Positions 32,876 to 41,414 of a DNA stretch of 52,317 nt are shown here, piece by piece. The DNA comes from JAAZVM01 sp041694155. GTDB lineage: Bacteria; Patescibacteriota; Gracilibacteria; BD1-5; UBA6164. The translations under genes were made by a program, and so were the position numbers. How positions within the stretch are numbered: the stretch's first letter is position 1; every line of letters begins with the position of its first letter. The notes under the pieces are model-generated. The model did not search any database, was not told the origin of the DNA, and saw nothing but the letters and a program-made list of their open reading frames with translations. The stretch is from assembly GCA_041694155.1 (NCBI GenBank), contig JASMTS010000002.1, forward strand, positions 1 to 52,317, written 5' to 3'.

Positions 32876-34168
32876 ATGGAGTACAAAATTTTTTGATGTA
32901 AAGTAAATAAATATTATACTGATGAGTGGTTAAAATCAGATTATCTAAAAGATAAAGCTGGTATTTTTGTTGCATCTTGTGTAGTTACTGACAAAGCAAA
33001 AAGAAAATGGGTAAAATTTGTAAAAGATACAGCTAAAAATATGGAAAAAGATTGAGAAAAAATATATATAAGTTGATGCTGAGCATTCAAAAGATGAGAT
33101 GCTCAAGATGATTTTTTTGAAATATATCCAGAATTACTAGATCTAAAATGAAAAATAGAAATATTAGACGAAAAACCTAATGAATTAAAAAAAGAAATAA
33201 AAAACTCAAAAGAAGAAAGAACACAAAAATTAAAACAATTAAAAAACAAAATATCAAAAATACCTCAAATATATACAAAAAAATTTTTATTAGTGCAAGG
33301 AGGTTGTGATAGTTTTTGTACTTTTTGTCTTACTGTTCAAAAAAGATGATGACATTATTTTAGAGACAAGGATGATATAGTAGAAGAAATTAATGAATTT
33401 GTTGAGACTTGATGAAAAGAAGTAGTATTAACTTGAGTAAATTTATCAGCTTGGTGATTAAAGCATACAAATGATATTTGAAACTCTAGGTTTGCAGAAT
33501 TATTAGAATACATATTAGAAAACACAAAACTAAAAAGACTTAGAATTAGCTCAATGTGACCAGAATTTATAGATGATAAATGTTTAGAAGTATTCAAAAA
33601 TACTAGAATATATCCACATTTTCATTACTCAGTTCAGTCATGATCAAGCAAAATTCTAAAATCAATGCATAGACATTATGATTGAGAATATATGAGAGAT
33701 CTACTAGAAAAAACAAAAAGATTAAAAAGAAAGGATTGAGTAGAAGTAAGTATTTGAGCAGATTTGATAGTATGATTTCCATGAGAAACACAAAAAGACT
33801 TTATGGATACATATAATTTGGTAAATGATGGATTAATAACAAAAATACACGCCTTCCCTTTTTCTGCTCACAATTTGTGAGAAAGTGTTCCTGCATGAAA
33901 ATTTCCTAATCAGGTGCCTGATAATATAAAAAAAGAAAGGATGTGGGAGCTAGAAGAAATGTGAGATAAAAAGAGAGATGAATTCATAGAAAGAAATATA
34001 TGAAAAGAGTTTGAAGTACTTATAGAAGTAGCAAAAGAAGATGAAAAAACTGGAAAAATAAAGTGGAAATGATGGACTCAGAACTATATAGAGGCAGATG
34101 ATAAAACTTTTGAAATAAAATCTTGAGAAATAAAAAGAAATAACATAGTAATATGAGTACTAAAATAA
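32876..34168 (+). CDS. tRNA methylthiotransferase, MtaB/MiaB family
   Basis: The 430-residue radical SAM enzyme has an N-terminal UPF0004 domain (YKIFGCKVNKYYTDEWL, FVASCVVTDKA, YISGCGAFKRG), whose three Cys bind the second Fe-S cluster, and the radical SAM motif VQGGCDSFCTFCLTVQKRGG near residue 145. GCKVN at the start favours MtaB (t6A37 to ms2t6A37) over MiaB (GCQMN). A C-terminal TRAM-like region is short. It would modify position 37 of ANN-decoding tRNAs. Confidence 0.88.
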
Positions 34169-34170
34169 AA

Positions 34171-34199
34171 AAAGAGAGACAAAAAACTGTCTCTCTATA
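34171..34199. terminator. Terminator after the methylthiotransferase
   Basis: AGAGAGACA and TGTCTCTCT pair around a short loop, placed between convergent genes, with A/T runs outside. Confidence 0.7.
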
Positions 34200-34212
34200 A
34201 AAATACAAGTGA

Positions 34213-34437
34213 TTAGACACTCATAAATTCAAAGTTGGAATAATTTATCATTACAACTTGTCCTCCCATATCTTCAAATATGGATGCTATAGCTTGACAG
34301 TTGGTCAAAACCAAACTATCCTCAGCTAATACAACCATAGAAATATAAGCGTGCTGCTTTGCCTTTGGAGTCCCTACAATTTTTTGCAATTCTTCAAAAT
34401 CATCTTTTGTAGCACCAACCAAACGAAAAGCTCTCAT
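34213..34437 (-). CDS. 74-residue conserved-looking small protein
   Basis: The ATG at 34437 follows a strong Shine-Dalgarno (GGGAGG, eight bases before) and is preferred to the GTG nine bases upstream, which lies in the SD itself. The product (MRAFRLVGATKDDFEELQKI at the start) is mixed in charge, with two hydrophobic strands, one Cys, and a C-terminus YSNFEFMSV. It uses GGA/GGT rather than TGA for glycine. No family recognised. It has its own promoter and converges on the methylthiotransferase terminator. Confidence 0.7.
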   Translation of the reverse strand: MRAFRLVGATKDDFEELQKIVGTPKAKQHAYISMVVLAEDSLVLTNCQAIASIFEDMGGQVVMINYSNFEFMSV

Positions 34438-34467
34438 TTTTAGCACCTCCCTTTTTTATGTCAGCTT

Positions 34468-34495
34468 ATAATAGATATTTAACAAAAAAAGTCAA
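34468..34495 (-). promoter_or_regulatory. Promoter of the 74-residue gene
   Basis: Minus-strand TTGACT (34490-34495), 16-bp spacer, TATTAT (34468-34473). Its -35 box touches the start codon of the divergent lspA at 34495. Confidence 0.7.
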
Positions 34496-34923
34496 TGATT
34501 TTTTATTTAACAATTATTGTATGATTATTTATAGATTTATTATCAAAATATTTAACAATATCATATTTACCTAATAAAATAAATATTATTTGAGATAATA
34601 TATTTTTAAAAATGACAAAAAATGACTGAATAGCTTTTTCTATTGATATACCATTTTTAAAAATAATAACTATTATTTTGATAATATGAATTTTTTATTA
34701 TTATTTTAAAGAAGAACAAAAAAAACATAATAAATATATTGATTTTTGATTTTGACTAATATTAGCCTGAGCTATATGAAACTGAATAGAAAGGATTTTT
34801 TATTGAGAAGTAGTAGATTTTATATGAGTAAAAGGTTTTAGTATATTTAATATTGCAGATGCACTTATAAGTATATGAGCTATAATATATTTAATAGTTA
34901 TTTTAAAAAATAATAAAAAGTAA
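34495..34923 (+). CDS. lspA: Lipoprotein signal peptidase (signal peptidase II)
   Basis: The 142-residue polytopic aspartyl protease cleaves prolipoprotein signal peptides. It has four hydrophobic segments and the conserved motifs FIDLLSKY near the start, KNDGIAFSI, GAIGNGIERIFYGEVVDFI (first catalytic Asp) and FNIADALISIG (second catalytic Asp). The ATG at 34495 gives the expected first helix. Several motif glycines are TGA codons. The small lipoprotein at 4522 is a possible substrate. A one-base gap to the next gene suggests an operon. Confidence 0.92.
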
Positions 34924-34924
34924 T

Positions 34925-35671
34925 ATGTCTTGACCTAGAAAAATAAATTTTTCAGATTTATTAGTTAATTCTCTTTGAAGTTTTTTAGCATGAATTATCT
35001 GAAGTATAATAATAATTATTATTACATTCTTTTTATCAAATTCATTAGATATAATATCTACATTTGAAACAGCTAGAATAGGTATAAAAACAAGTCCTAT
35101 TTTTCCCCTAGTACTATCTATAATAACACTTGTATGAACAAGTCTGGCTTCATTTTTGACTTACAAAATAGCAAATATGACTGACTGAGAAAAATACAAA
35201 AAAAATATAGTTATATTCTGACAAATAGCATTTTTTCAATTATTAACATATTTATTTTTGGCTCCTGTATATATTTATACATGACTTATAAATTATGACA
35301 ATATAATGCTTGTTTATATATTTCATGTAATAATAGTTATGTTTGGAACTAACTTGATACTAGAGATTTTAAACAGCTTTAGGTATATTCTTATATGATT
35401 TTATGGTAGTTTTCTATGATTATTTTTTAGTAGTATATTTTCTTTATTTGTATTTTTATCTTTTTCATGATGACTTGCAAAACTTATAGTGCTAGCTTTA
35501 TTATTACCATTGGTGAATTTTTTAATAAGCTTTTTCAAACAGTTATTTGAGTTTATTTATTATTATTATTATAAAACAACTGCCCTTGATCAATTATGAG
35601 ATATATTTTATCAAGTAGAATTAGAAGATAAAGAAAAACAAAGAGAAGAAGAAGAAAAAGATATTATTTAA
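34925..35671 (+). CDS. Polytopic membrane protein
   Basis: The 248-residue protein has five or six hydrophobic helices and an acidic cytoplasmic tail (KEKQREEEEKDII). The start follows lspA by one base. I see no catalytic motif. It could belong to the YIP1-like family of small integral membrane proteins, which have a similar length and helix pattern, but that is a guess from topology. Gly-rich helices use TGA codons heavily. Confidence 0.75.
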
Positions 35672-35687
35672 ATAATAAAATATAAAA

Positions 35688-36221
35688 ATGTTAGAAATAG
35701 TAAGACAAACAATAGAGTTTTATATGAAAAACCTAAAAAAACCTAGACAAGAAGACCTAGAAATAAAACAAGAAGATTTACTAAACAACAGATCTTCTTG
35801 CTTTGTTACACTATATCACAAAGGAAATATTAGATGATCATGATGAAATGTTAAAGAAATAGAAAAAAATACTGTTTTAGAATTGATAGAAAACACTATA
35901 CATGCATTAAACAATGATAAAAGGTTTAAAAAAATAACTCTATGAGAATCAAAAGAGTTAAAGATAAGAATAGATGAAATAGTATCTAGAGAAATAATAA
36001 AAAGTGAAGATATAAACAAAATAGAACCAACATCTAACTGAATATTGGTTCTAAAAAAAGATTATGAAAAAATGGCATGTATATTGCCAAATATAGATCC
36101 AAAAATACTTACCTGAGAAGACTATAACCCTATTTTAAAAGAAAAGTTATGAGAAAAAACCTTTAATCCAGATGATTATATTATATATAAAATAACAACC
36201 AAAACAGAAACTGATTATTAA
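35688..36221 (+). CDS. AMMECR1-domain protein
   Basis: The 177-residue protein carries the AMMECR1 fold with RSSCFVTLYHKGNIRGSGGN near residue 35, matching the family block CFVTLxxxGxLRGCIG. The second half of the block, normally RGCIG, is RGSGG here, so the conserved Cys is lost. Later parts (GILVLKKDYEKMACILPNID, then LTGEDYNPILKEKLG) fit the usual layout of this family. Function in bacteria is not settled. It follows the membrane protein by 16 bases, so likely in the same operon as lspA. Confidence 0.75.
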
Positions 36222-36252
36222 AAAAAATCCCTAATTAGGGATTTTTTTTTAT
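36222..36252. terminator. Terminator after the AMMECR1 gene
   Basis: AAATCCCTAA and TTAGGGATTT form a hairpin followed by a long T-run. The opposing pilin gene ends just beyond. Confidence 0.85.
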
Positions 36253-36848
36253 TATTTAATCAATAAAGGATCATCTACATTTGTACAAGCTCATGCTCAT
36301 CATGTAGGAGTAACACAACCAAAAGCAGAAACACCACTAATATCTCAATCTACAATAGTTGGTTTACTAGAAGTTCAATCAGTATCATCTACATCAATTC
36401 ATACCTCAAGTCTATATTCATCATCTCAAGAATCACTATCATTGGCCGCTCTATTATCTAGATTACCTTGGTTTTCAAAGTGAGTAGATAATTCATACTC
36501 TTGAAGTGGTATAAGGTTTCTATCTTCTGAAACATTATATAAATAATCGAAAACTGAATTTTCACTATTTATCCCAGTCCTACCATCAGAAGGGATTGTT
36601 TGAACATAGTTTTCTATATCTCATTCAAAACTAGAAGAATCTTTTGCTGGATAATTACTAGTATCTTGATAAAATTGTTCTACTGCATTTTTTAATGCTT
36701 GTATATCACTTATTCTAGTAGAGTCTCTAGCTTTTTGTAATTGAGTTGTAAATACATTAACTGCACCAGTTGCAAGTATACCCATTATAGTAATTACTAC
36801 TAATAACTCTATAAGAGTAAATCATGATCTATTATTTTGTAATTTCAT
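36252..36848 (-). CDS. Type IV major pilin-like protein
   Basis: The 198-residue protein has a prepilin leader ending in Gly (TGA codon) followed by FTLIELLVVITIMGILATGA, the textbook N-terminal helix with Glu at position 5. After it come the KARDSTRISDIQALKNAVEQ helix and a globular domain with two Cys near the C-terminus (GCVTPTGGAGAC) that can form the disulfide loop of type IV pilins. It is a good candidate for the main pilus subunit. Confidence 0.93.
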
Positions 36849-36941
36849 TTTTTTCAAAAATTATTTTTAAACTAAACATAAATAATTATATTACTTTTTT
36901 TTATCAAAGTCAAAAAATTAACACTTTTTAAAACTTTACTT

Positions 36942-37142
36942 TTAGTCTTTATAATGTATAGCATTTACTGGACATGCAGCTATAGCATCATCAATACCAT
37001 CAGCATTTGATGTATCCATACCTTCACGAGCAAAAGCTTTTCACTCATCATCTAAATCAAAAACTTCTCCACAAATGGCTACACAAGCACTACAACCAAT
37101 ACATGTTTCATCAACATAAGGAGTCTTTACTTCTTCTGACAT
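36942..37142 (-). CDS. 4Fe-4S ferredoxin
   Basis: The 66-residue protein has one cluster site: CIGCSACVAIC and, near the C-terminus, CPVNAIHY. Spacing matches single-cluster ferredoxins (Thermotoga/Desulfovibrio type). It is acidic, as expected for an electron carrier. It could reduce the radical SAM enzymes or QueH in the window, though no direct link is visible. Confidence 0.94.
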
Positions 37143-37194
37143 ATTATATAATAATTTAGTAATTAATATCTTTTACCAAATTATAAAGTTTTTA

Positions 37195-37442
37195 ATAAAA
37201 ATACAAGCTTAAAATTATAAAAAATTATAATTTTCATGCTTGTATTTTTATTATCCATATTTATGGTCAGTCAAAGTGTTTGTATTCCTTATTTAAGGAA
37301 ATGTTATTAAGAGCCCGTTTACCAATATTTGAAAAAAGATTATTTTACTAATCAATTCTCAGCAAGTAAACTACCAAGAACTCCTAAAGGCTTTAACGAG
37401 TGTAAGGAAAAATTAGATTGACCTGCCACCAATAAAATAGAC
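37195..37442 (-). ncRNA. Structured non-coding RNA of unknown class (6S RNA possible)
   Basis: The gap 37143-37524 has no protein gene but a full transcription unit on the minus strand: promoter, roughly 190 bases of richer sequence, and a long terminator hairpin (37195-37251). The 5' and 3' parts can pair in a closing stem with small bulges: UUUAU, GGU, CAG and UCAA pair with UUGA, CUG, ACC and AUAAA. Inside are a GUUUAC/GUAAAC stem, an ACUC/GAGU hairpin and a UUCCUUA/UAAGGAA hairpin. Size and a closed rod recall 6S RNA, but I see no decisive sequence signature. tmRNA, SRP RNA and RNase P RNA motifs are absent. Confidence 0.6.
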
Positions 37443-37448
37443 TCTTAT

Positions 37449-37476
37449 ATTATAAAATTATTGTAAATAATTGCAA
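37449..37476 (-). promoter_or_regulatory. Promoter of the non-coding RNA
   Basis: Minus-strand TTGCAA (37471-37476), 16-bp spacer, TATAAT (37449-37454). Transcription would start near 37442. Confidence 0.6.
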
Positions 37477-37524
37477 AATTTGTATAATAAAAAAAGCTAA
37501 TTTTTATATATAAAATAATACAAA

Positions 37525-37965
37525 ATGTTTGACTATAATCTTATAAGTAAGCCAAAATTTGATATAAACAAAAAATATATTGACTCTATATTTAAAAGTA
37601 TTTCTAATATAGAAAAAAAGAGTCAATATTGAACCATAAATATAGTATTTTTGGATGATGATAGTATAAAAATTTTGAACAAAAATTACAGAAAAATAGA
37701 TAAAACAACCGATGTTTTGAGTTTTCATTATTTTGATAGTTTTGAAAAATTACAAAAAGATGATACAGCATGAGAGATAGTTCTTTCTGAATCAAAAATA
37801 CGTTCTCAATGAAAAGAATTTTGACTTTGAGAAGAATATGAATTTTATAAATTATTGATACACTCTATACTACATATACTTTGACATGATCATGAAGTAG
37901 ATAGTGATTATTTGATAATGAAAGACTTAGAAGACAAGATTTGGAAAGAAGTATTTGAAAAATAA
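37525..37965 (+). CDS. ybeY: Endoribonuclease YbeY
   Basis: The 146-residue metalloprotein has the zinc motif HSILHILGHDHE near residue 115 (H-x3-H-x5-H) and the conserved KNYRKIDKTTDVLSF block. YbeY takes part in 16S rRNA 3'-end maturation and ribosome quality control. Length is slightly below E. coli YbeY (155). Glycines in the motif are TGA codons. Confidence 0.94.
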
Positions 37966-38018
37966 TACTAGTTTGATATAATAGTATCAAGTAATATTTA
38001 ATATTGGTAAATAATCAT

Positions 38019-38435
38019 ATGCAATATAAAATTCCAGTACAAATTGAAAATCAGGATCCTATAATATTTTGATTAAGTGGTAAACAACTAGCTATAATAA
38101 TGGTCGGTGGTTGAATAAGTTATTCAGTTTTTCAATCATTAGCTCCAGCCGTATGAAACACTGTAGCACTATTCCCTGCTTGAATAATATTATGAATAGC
38201 AATATTAATAGCTGTAATAAAAGTTTATGAAATGACTTTTACTCAACTCGTTTTATCTTTTATAAGATACAAGGTAAATCTTAGTACCAGAAAATGGGTA
38301 AAGTGAGTAGATAGTTATTCAGCTATGGATATATGATACATAACATACAGTGAATCAAAATCAGAACAAAAAATAGATACCAAATCTAAGTTTGATAAAA
38401 TAAAAGACTTAGATGAAAACTTGGAAAAAATTTAA
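38019..38435 (+). CDS. PrgI-family membrane protein (VirB3-like)
   Basis: The 138-residue protein opens with YKIPVQIENQDPIIFGLSGK, typical of PrgI-family proteins, then has two transmembrane helices (about 24-45 and 53-75) and a basic cytoplasmic tail. PrgI-like proteins are the VirB3 counterpart of Gram-positive-type conjugation systems and often precede a VirB4/TraC-like gene, as here. It probably forms part of an inner-membrane secretion or DNA-transfer complex. Confidence 0.82.
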
Positions 38436-38453
38436 AACATAAAAAAATAAAAA

Positions 38454-39161
38454 GTGAGTGTAAAAACAAACAAAAAAGAACATCCAGATAGTTCTACACA
38501 AAGATACCTTCCCTTTTCATGAATAAAAGAAAATATCATGATAATGAAGGACAACAGTGCTAGACTAATTATGAAATGTTCAACTATCAATTTTTTATTA
38601 AAAAATACTGACGAGCAAGATGCTATAATAATGAGTTTTCAAAGATTTTTGAACTCACTGGATGCACCTATACAGATAATAATTAGATCCAAAAAGCTTG
38701 ATATAGACACTTATCTATCGAACCTAAACGACAAGGCACTAAAACAAAAAAATCCACTACTGCAAAATCAAACATATGAATATATAGAATATTTGAGAAA
38801 ACTAATAGAAGTAGCTCAAATAATGAAAAAGGAGTTTTACCTAGTTATTCCATATGATATGGATAATAACAAAAGTGTAAAAGATGATAGTTTTCTTTGA
38901 GTTTTTCAAAGTTTTTGGAAGTCAATAAATCAATGACAAGATATTACAAATATAAAAACTCAACTGAGAAATTTCAATAAAATGAAAAAATGACTTAATT
39001 CTAGAGCCAACTGAATCAAAACATGACTAGAAAATATATGAATTAAGTCTGACCCTTTGACAAAACAAGAATTAGTAAAGTTTTTGACTGATTATTATAA
39101 TCCAAAACTAGATTCACTAGAGACACTATGAGATATAGATAATTACAACATAACAAAATAA
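38454..39161 (+). CDS. TraC/VirB4 N-terminal-like protein
   Basis: The best start is GTG 38454: it keeps the conserved N-terminal part (STQRYLPFSGIKENIMIMKD) that the ATG at 38538 would lose. The 235-residue protein resembles only the N-terminal domain of VirB4/TraC proteins (RYLPF, INFLLKNTDEQDAIIMSFQR, FLNSLDAPIQIIIRS). There is no Walker ATPase domain in this gene; the ATPase must be encoded elsewhere or has been lost. It lies between the PrgI-like and pilin-like genes. Confidence 0.75.
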
Positions 39162-39164
39162 AAG

Positions 39165-39521
39165 ATGAAAAAATATTTTTTTTATATAATTGCACTATTA
39201 TCTAGTGTCAAATACACATATGCAAATGATGCATGACTATTTTGATGAGCATGATTAACTAAAGATGAAATCAGAAGATGAGAAATAAATGTAGACCATG
39301 TACCTTGAATAATAAAATGAGTTATTGATTTTTGAATGTGAGTTGCATGAACAATAGCTATGATTTTTATAATAGTATGAGCATATCAAATATTATTTGG
39401 TTCTATTGAACAAGATAGATCAAAATGAAAAAATACTATATTTATGGCTCTTATGTGATTTGTTATAGCAAGTTTAGCTTGGTTTATAATAAGACTTATT
39501 GTAGATAACTTTGGAGGATAA
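39165..39521 (+). CDS. Type IV secretion pilin-like protein (VirB2/TrbC-like)
   Basis: The 118-residue protein has a cleavable-looking signal peptide (MKKYFFYIIALLSSVKYTYA), a short polar Gly-rich stretch and two transmembrane helices (about 55-75 and 93-113). This is the layout of VirB2/TrbC-type pilins in CPR bacteria. It starts three bases after the TraC-like gene. Most Gly codons are TGA. Together the three genes form a small type IV secretion-like set. Confidence 0.72.
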
Positions 39522-39550
39522 AACACTATAATTATATAGTGTTTTATTAT
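39520..39550 (+). terminator. Terminator of the secretion-like operon
   Basis: AAAACACTATAA and its complement around a short loop, ending TTTTATTATTTT. Confidence 0.75.
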
Positions 39551-39629
39551 TTTGTATAAATCAAGTTAATAAAAACATATTTTTATAACCAAAAAAACCA
39601 AAAACAATAATTTTTTTATTCATTTTGTT

Positions 39630-39658
39630 TTGACAAATAGCATTAATTATTTTATAAT
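39630..39658 (+). promoter_or_regulatory. Consensus promoter, repeat copy 1
   Basis: TTGACA (39630-39635), 17-bp spacer, TATAAT (39653-39658): a perfect sigma-70-type consensus. The same promoter occurs in copy 2 at 43582-43610. Confidence 0.85.
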
Positions 39659-39692
39659 ATTAAGTGTTTAAAATAATAATCTACTAAATATT

Positions 39693-40553
39693 ATGGTAAA
39701 TAAACCTAATAACTCTCCTGAAATAAATAATAGTATTGAAAATAATACTGAAAATAATGATAAATGAGCTCTGACTAGAATAGCTGAAACTACAAAATCT
39801 AAAACTACTAACGCTTTAGGTGCTTTGGTTCTAGCTACTACTCTCAATTTTAGTTCTCCTGCCGAAGCTGCTGAAACCAATATCCCAGAATGAGCTGTAC
39901 CTGTTGAAATAATTAATGATGCCTGACTTACTGATATACCTTTGGGAGCTAGAAAAGTCAATTTTAGGGATTCAGAAATTTTTATTTGGAAAAATAATGA
40001 TTGATCTTTTTCTATGAAAGTAACCAAAATGGATCAAAACTCTTGAACTGATGATATTCATTTTGAAGCAAATGTTGAATGAGAAAATTATGTTTTCTCT
40101 ATTGTTGGTGATGACTATCTTAGTCAAGTATTAGTAGCTGAAAAAGCTCCTGAAAAAGAGTCTCAATATGGTATCAATTATGACAGAATGACTAGAGGTA
40201 ATTATATACTAAAAAATATAATGCTTAGTGCTGAAAGTAGATTAGCTGAATATATGAGGGATGTAGAAGGTTATGATGAAAATGAAATAAAAATAACTCT
40301 TACATGAATGGCTAGATGATTTGCTAGAGACTGAATAACTGCTACTACTTTAGAAAGACTTAGATGAGCTTTTCCAGAAATACTAACATCTCTTTCTTAT
40401 TTAGATCAAAATAGATTCCCTAATCTTTATAAAATATGATTAACTGAAAGTAATTTACAACAAAGTGAAATTATAGCTGAAAGAGCTGATAATGCAGCTG
40501 AAAGAGCTGATGAATGGGAGGAAATAAATAATAAACTATCATGAAATAACTAG
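39693..40553 (+). CDS. Secreted protein of unknown family, copy 1
   Basis: The 286-residue protein has an Asn/Glu-rich N-terminus (1-25), a basic patch, and a hydrophobic stretch ending SSPAEAAE (about 40-60), a likely signal peptide with AxA cleavage despite the long N-region. The mature part (DIPLGARKVNFRDSEIFIWK, then YVFSIVGDDYLSQVLVAEKA, ESRLAEYMRDVEGYDENEIK and LTGMARGFARDGI) matches no family I know. It has a paralogue at 43645. The last 45 residues (AERADNAAERADEWE) differ between copies. It is driven by a consensus promoter and so probably abundant. Confidence 0.82.
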
Positions 40554-40582
40554 TTTTTTGCTTATTAAATATAATTATGATA

Positions 40583-40618
40583 AGATATTATAGTAATATA
40601 ACTATAATATCTTTTTTT
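40583..40618 (+). terminator. Terminator of secreted protein, copy 1
   Basis: AGATATTATAG and CTATAATATCT pair, followed by seven T residues. The T-run directly touches the ATG of the next ORF. Confidence 0.85.
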
Positions 40619-40771
40619 ATGGTTGAATCTCCTAATAATTTTGAAAATTTAAATCCTCAAACTGAATCAAACGAAAATTCAGAATTTTTAGAGTCGATAA
40701 ATAATGACCTACAATTAATTCCAGAAGAACTTCAAAAATTAGTTCAAAAACAAGTAGAAAGAAGTATTTAA
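40619..40771 (+). pseudogene. Truncated copy of the 576-residue protein gene
   Basis: The 50-codon ORF (MVESPNNFENLNPQTESNEN at the start) matches the first 47 codons of the gene at 44559, then leaves the similarity at CAAGTAGAA and stops soon after at TAA. It is a remnant created when the repeat was duplicated or the intervening cassette arrived. Confidence 0.8.
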
Positions 40772-40800
40772 TTTAATCAAAAATAATTTAAAAGAATATG

Positions 40801-40836
40801 AAAAAGATATTTCTGTTTTAACAGAAATATCTTTTT
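40801..40836. terminator. Bidirectional terminator ending the RiPP cassette
   Basis: A 17-bp perfect stem (40801-40817 with 40820-40836) lies between the truncated ORF and the stop of the acetyltransferase gene. T-rich on both strands. Confidence 0.8.
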
Positions 40837-40861
40837 ATTGAAAAGGTTTATTAAATAAACT

Positions 40862-41395
40862 TTAATTATCTACAATACTTTTATTCATTATTATAACATC
40901 AAAGAAGTTTCATTCTTTTGTTTTTATATAATTATTATATATTCAAAGTCTTTTAAATCACAATGATTCATATAGACTTATAGCAATATTACTATTTTTA
41001 TTTACAAGTAAATTTAGATTTAAAATTTCAAAGCGATATTTATTTTTTATATTTTTTATTAATTCTAACATAAGTTTTTTTCATAATCAATTTCATCTAA
41101 AATCACTATCAATATATATAGGTCAGATCATAAAATTATGATTTCACTGATAATTGTTTACCCACTGTTGAGAATAAGCTGCATATCATATAAATTTATT
41201 ATTATATTCAATAATATAATAATTTTTTAAAAAGTTATATTTTTTATATCAATTTATAGTAAAATCAATTTCTTCCTCGGGGTATGTTATTAAATTATAG
41301 CTTCATACATCATCTATTAAAGACTTTTTTCTAATATCTATAAATTTTTTTATATCAGCTTCATCTAGAGATTTTATTTTTCTAATTTCTAACAT
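40862..41395 (-). CDS. GNAT-family N-acetyltransferase of the RiPP cassette
   Basis: The 177-residue protein has the GNAT acetyl-CoA loop FRGNGLGKKLMLELIKNIKN near residue 103 and the C-terminal NSNIAISLYESLGFKRLG motif. It transfers acetyl from acetyl-CoA to an amine. Its gene is 19 bases downstream of the YcaO gene on the same strand, so the modified peptide is a plausible substrate (N-terminal or side-chain acetylation), or it may protect the producer. N-acetylating GNATs occur in known azole peptide clusters such as goadsporin. The gene is very A+T-rich, like the YcaO gene. Confidence 0.87.
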
Positions 41396-41414
41396 TTAAA
41401 AATAAAATTAAAAA

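Larger units (their letters stand above)
39590..40759 (+). repeat. Direct repeat, copy 1 (about 1.17 kb)
   Basis: This stretch is highly similar to 43542-44699 in the same orientation. It includes the promoter, the secreted-protein gene, the terminator hairpin and the first 47 codons of the next gene. Similarity starts at CAAAAAAACCAAAAAC and stops at CAAGTAGAA. The C-terminal 45 codons of the secreted protein differ most. Confidence 0.93.

Noticed and set aside
37195..37442. tmRNA, SRP RNA or RNase P RNA as identity of the RNA gene
   Set aside because: None of the hallmark elements (tRNA-like end with CCA, GGAAGGAAGCAGCC-type loop, conserved RNase P core) is visible.
39668..40027. Antisense frames in both copies of the duplicated gene
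   Set aside because: Their presence in both copies follows from the repeat itself; the sense frame has the promoter and signal peptide.
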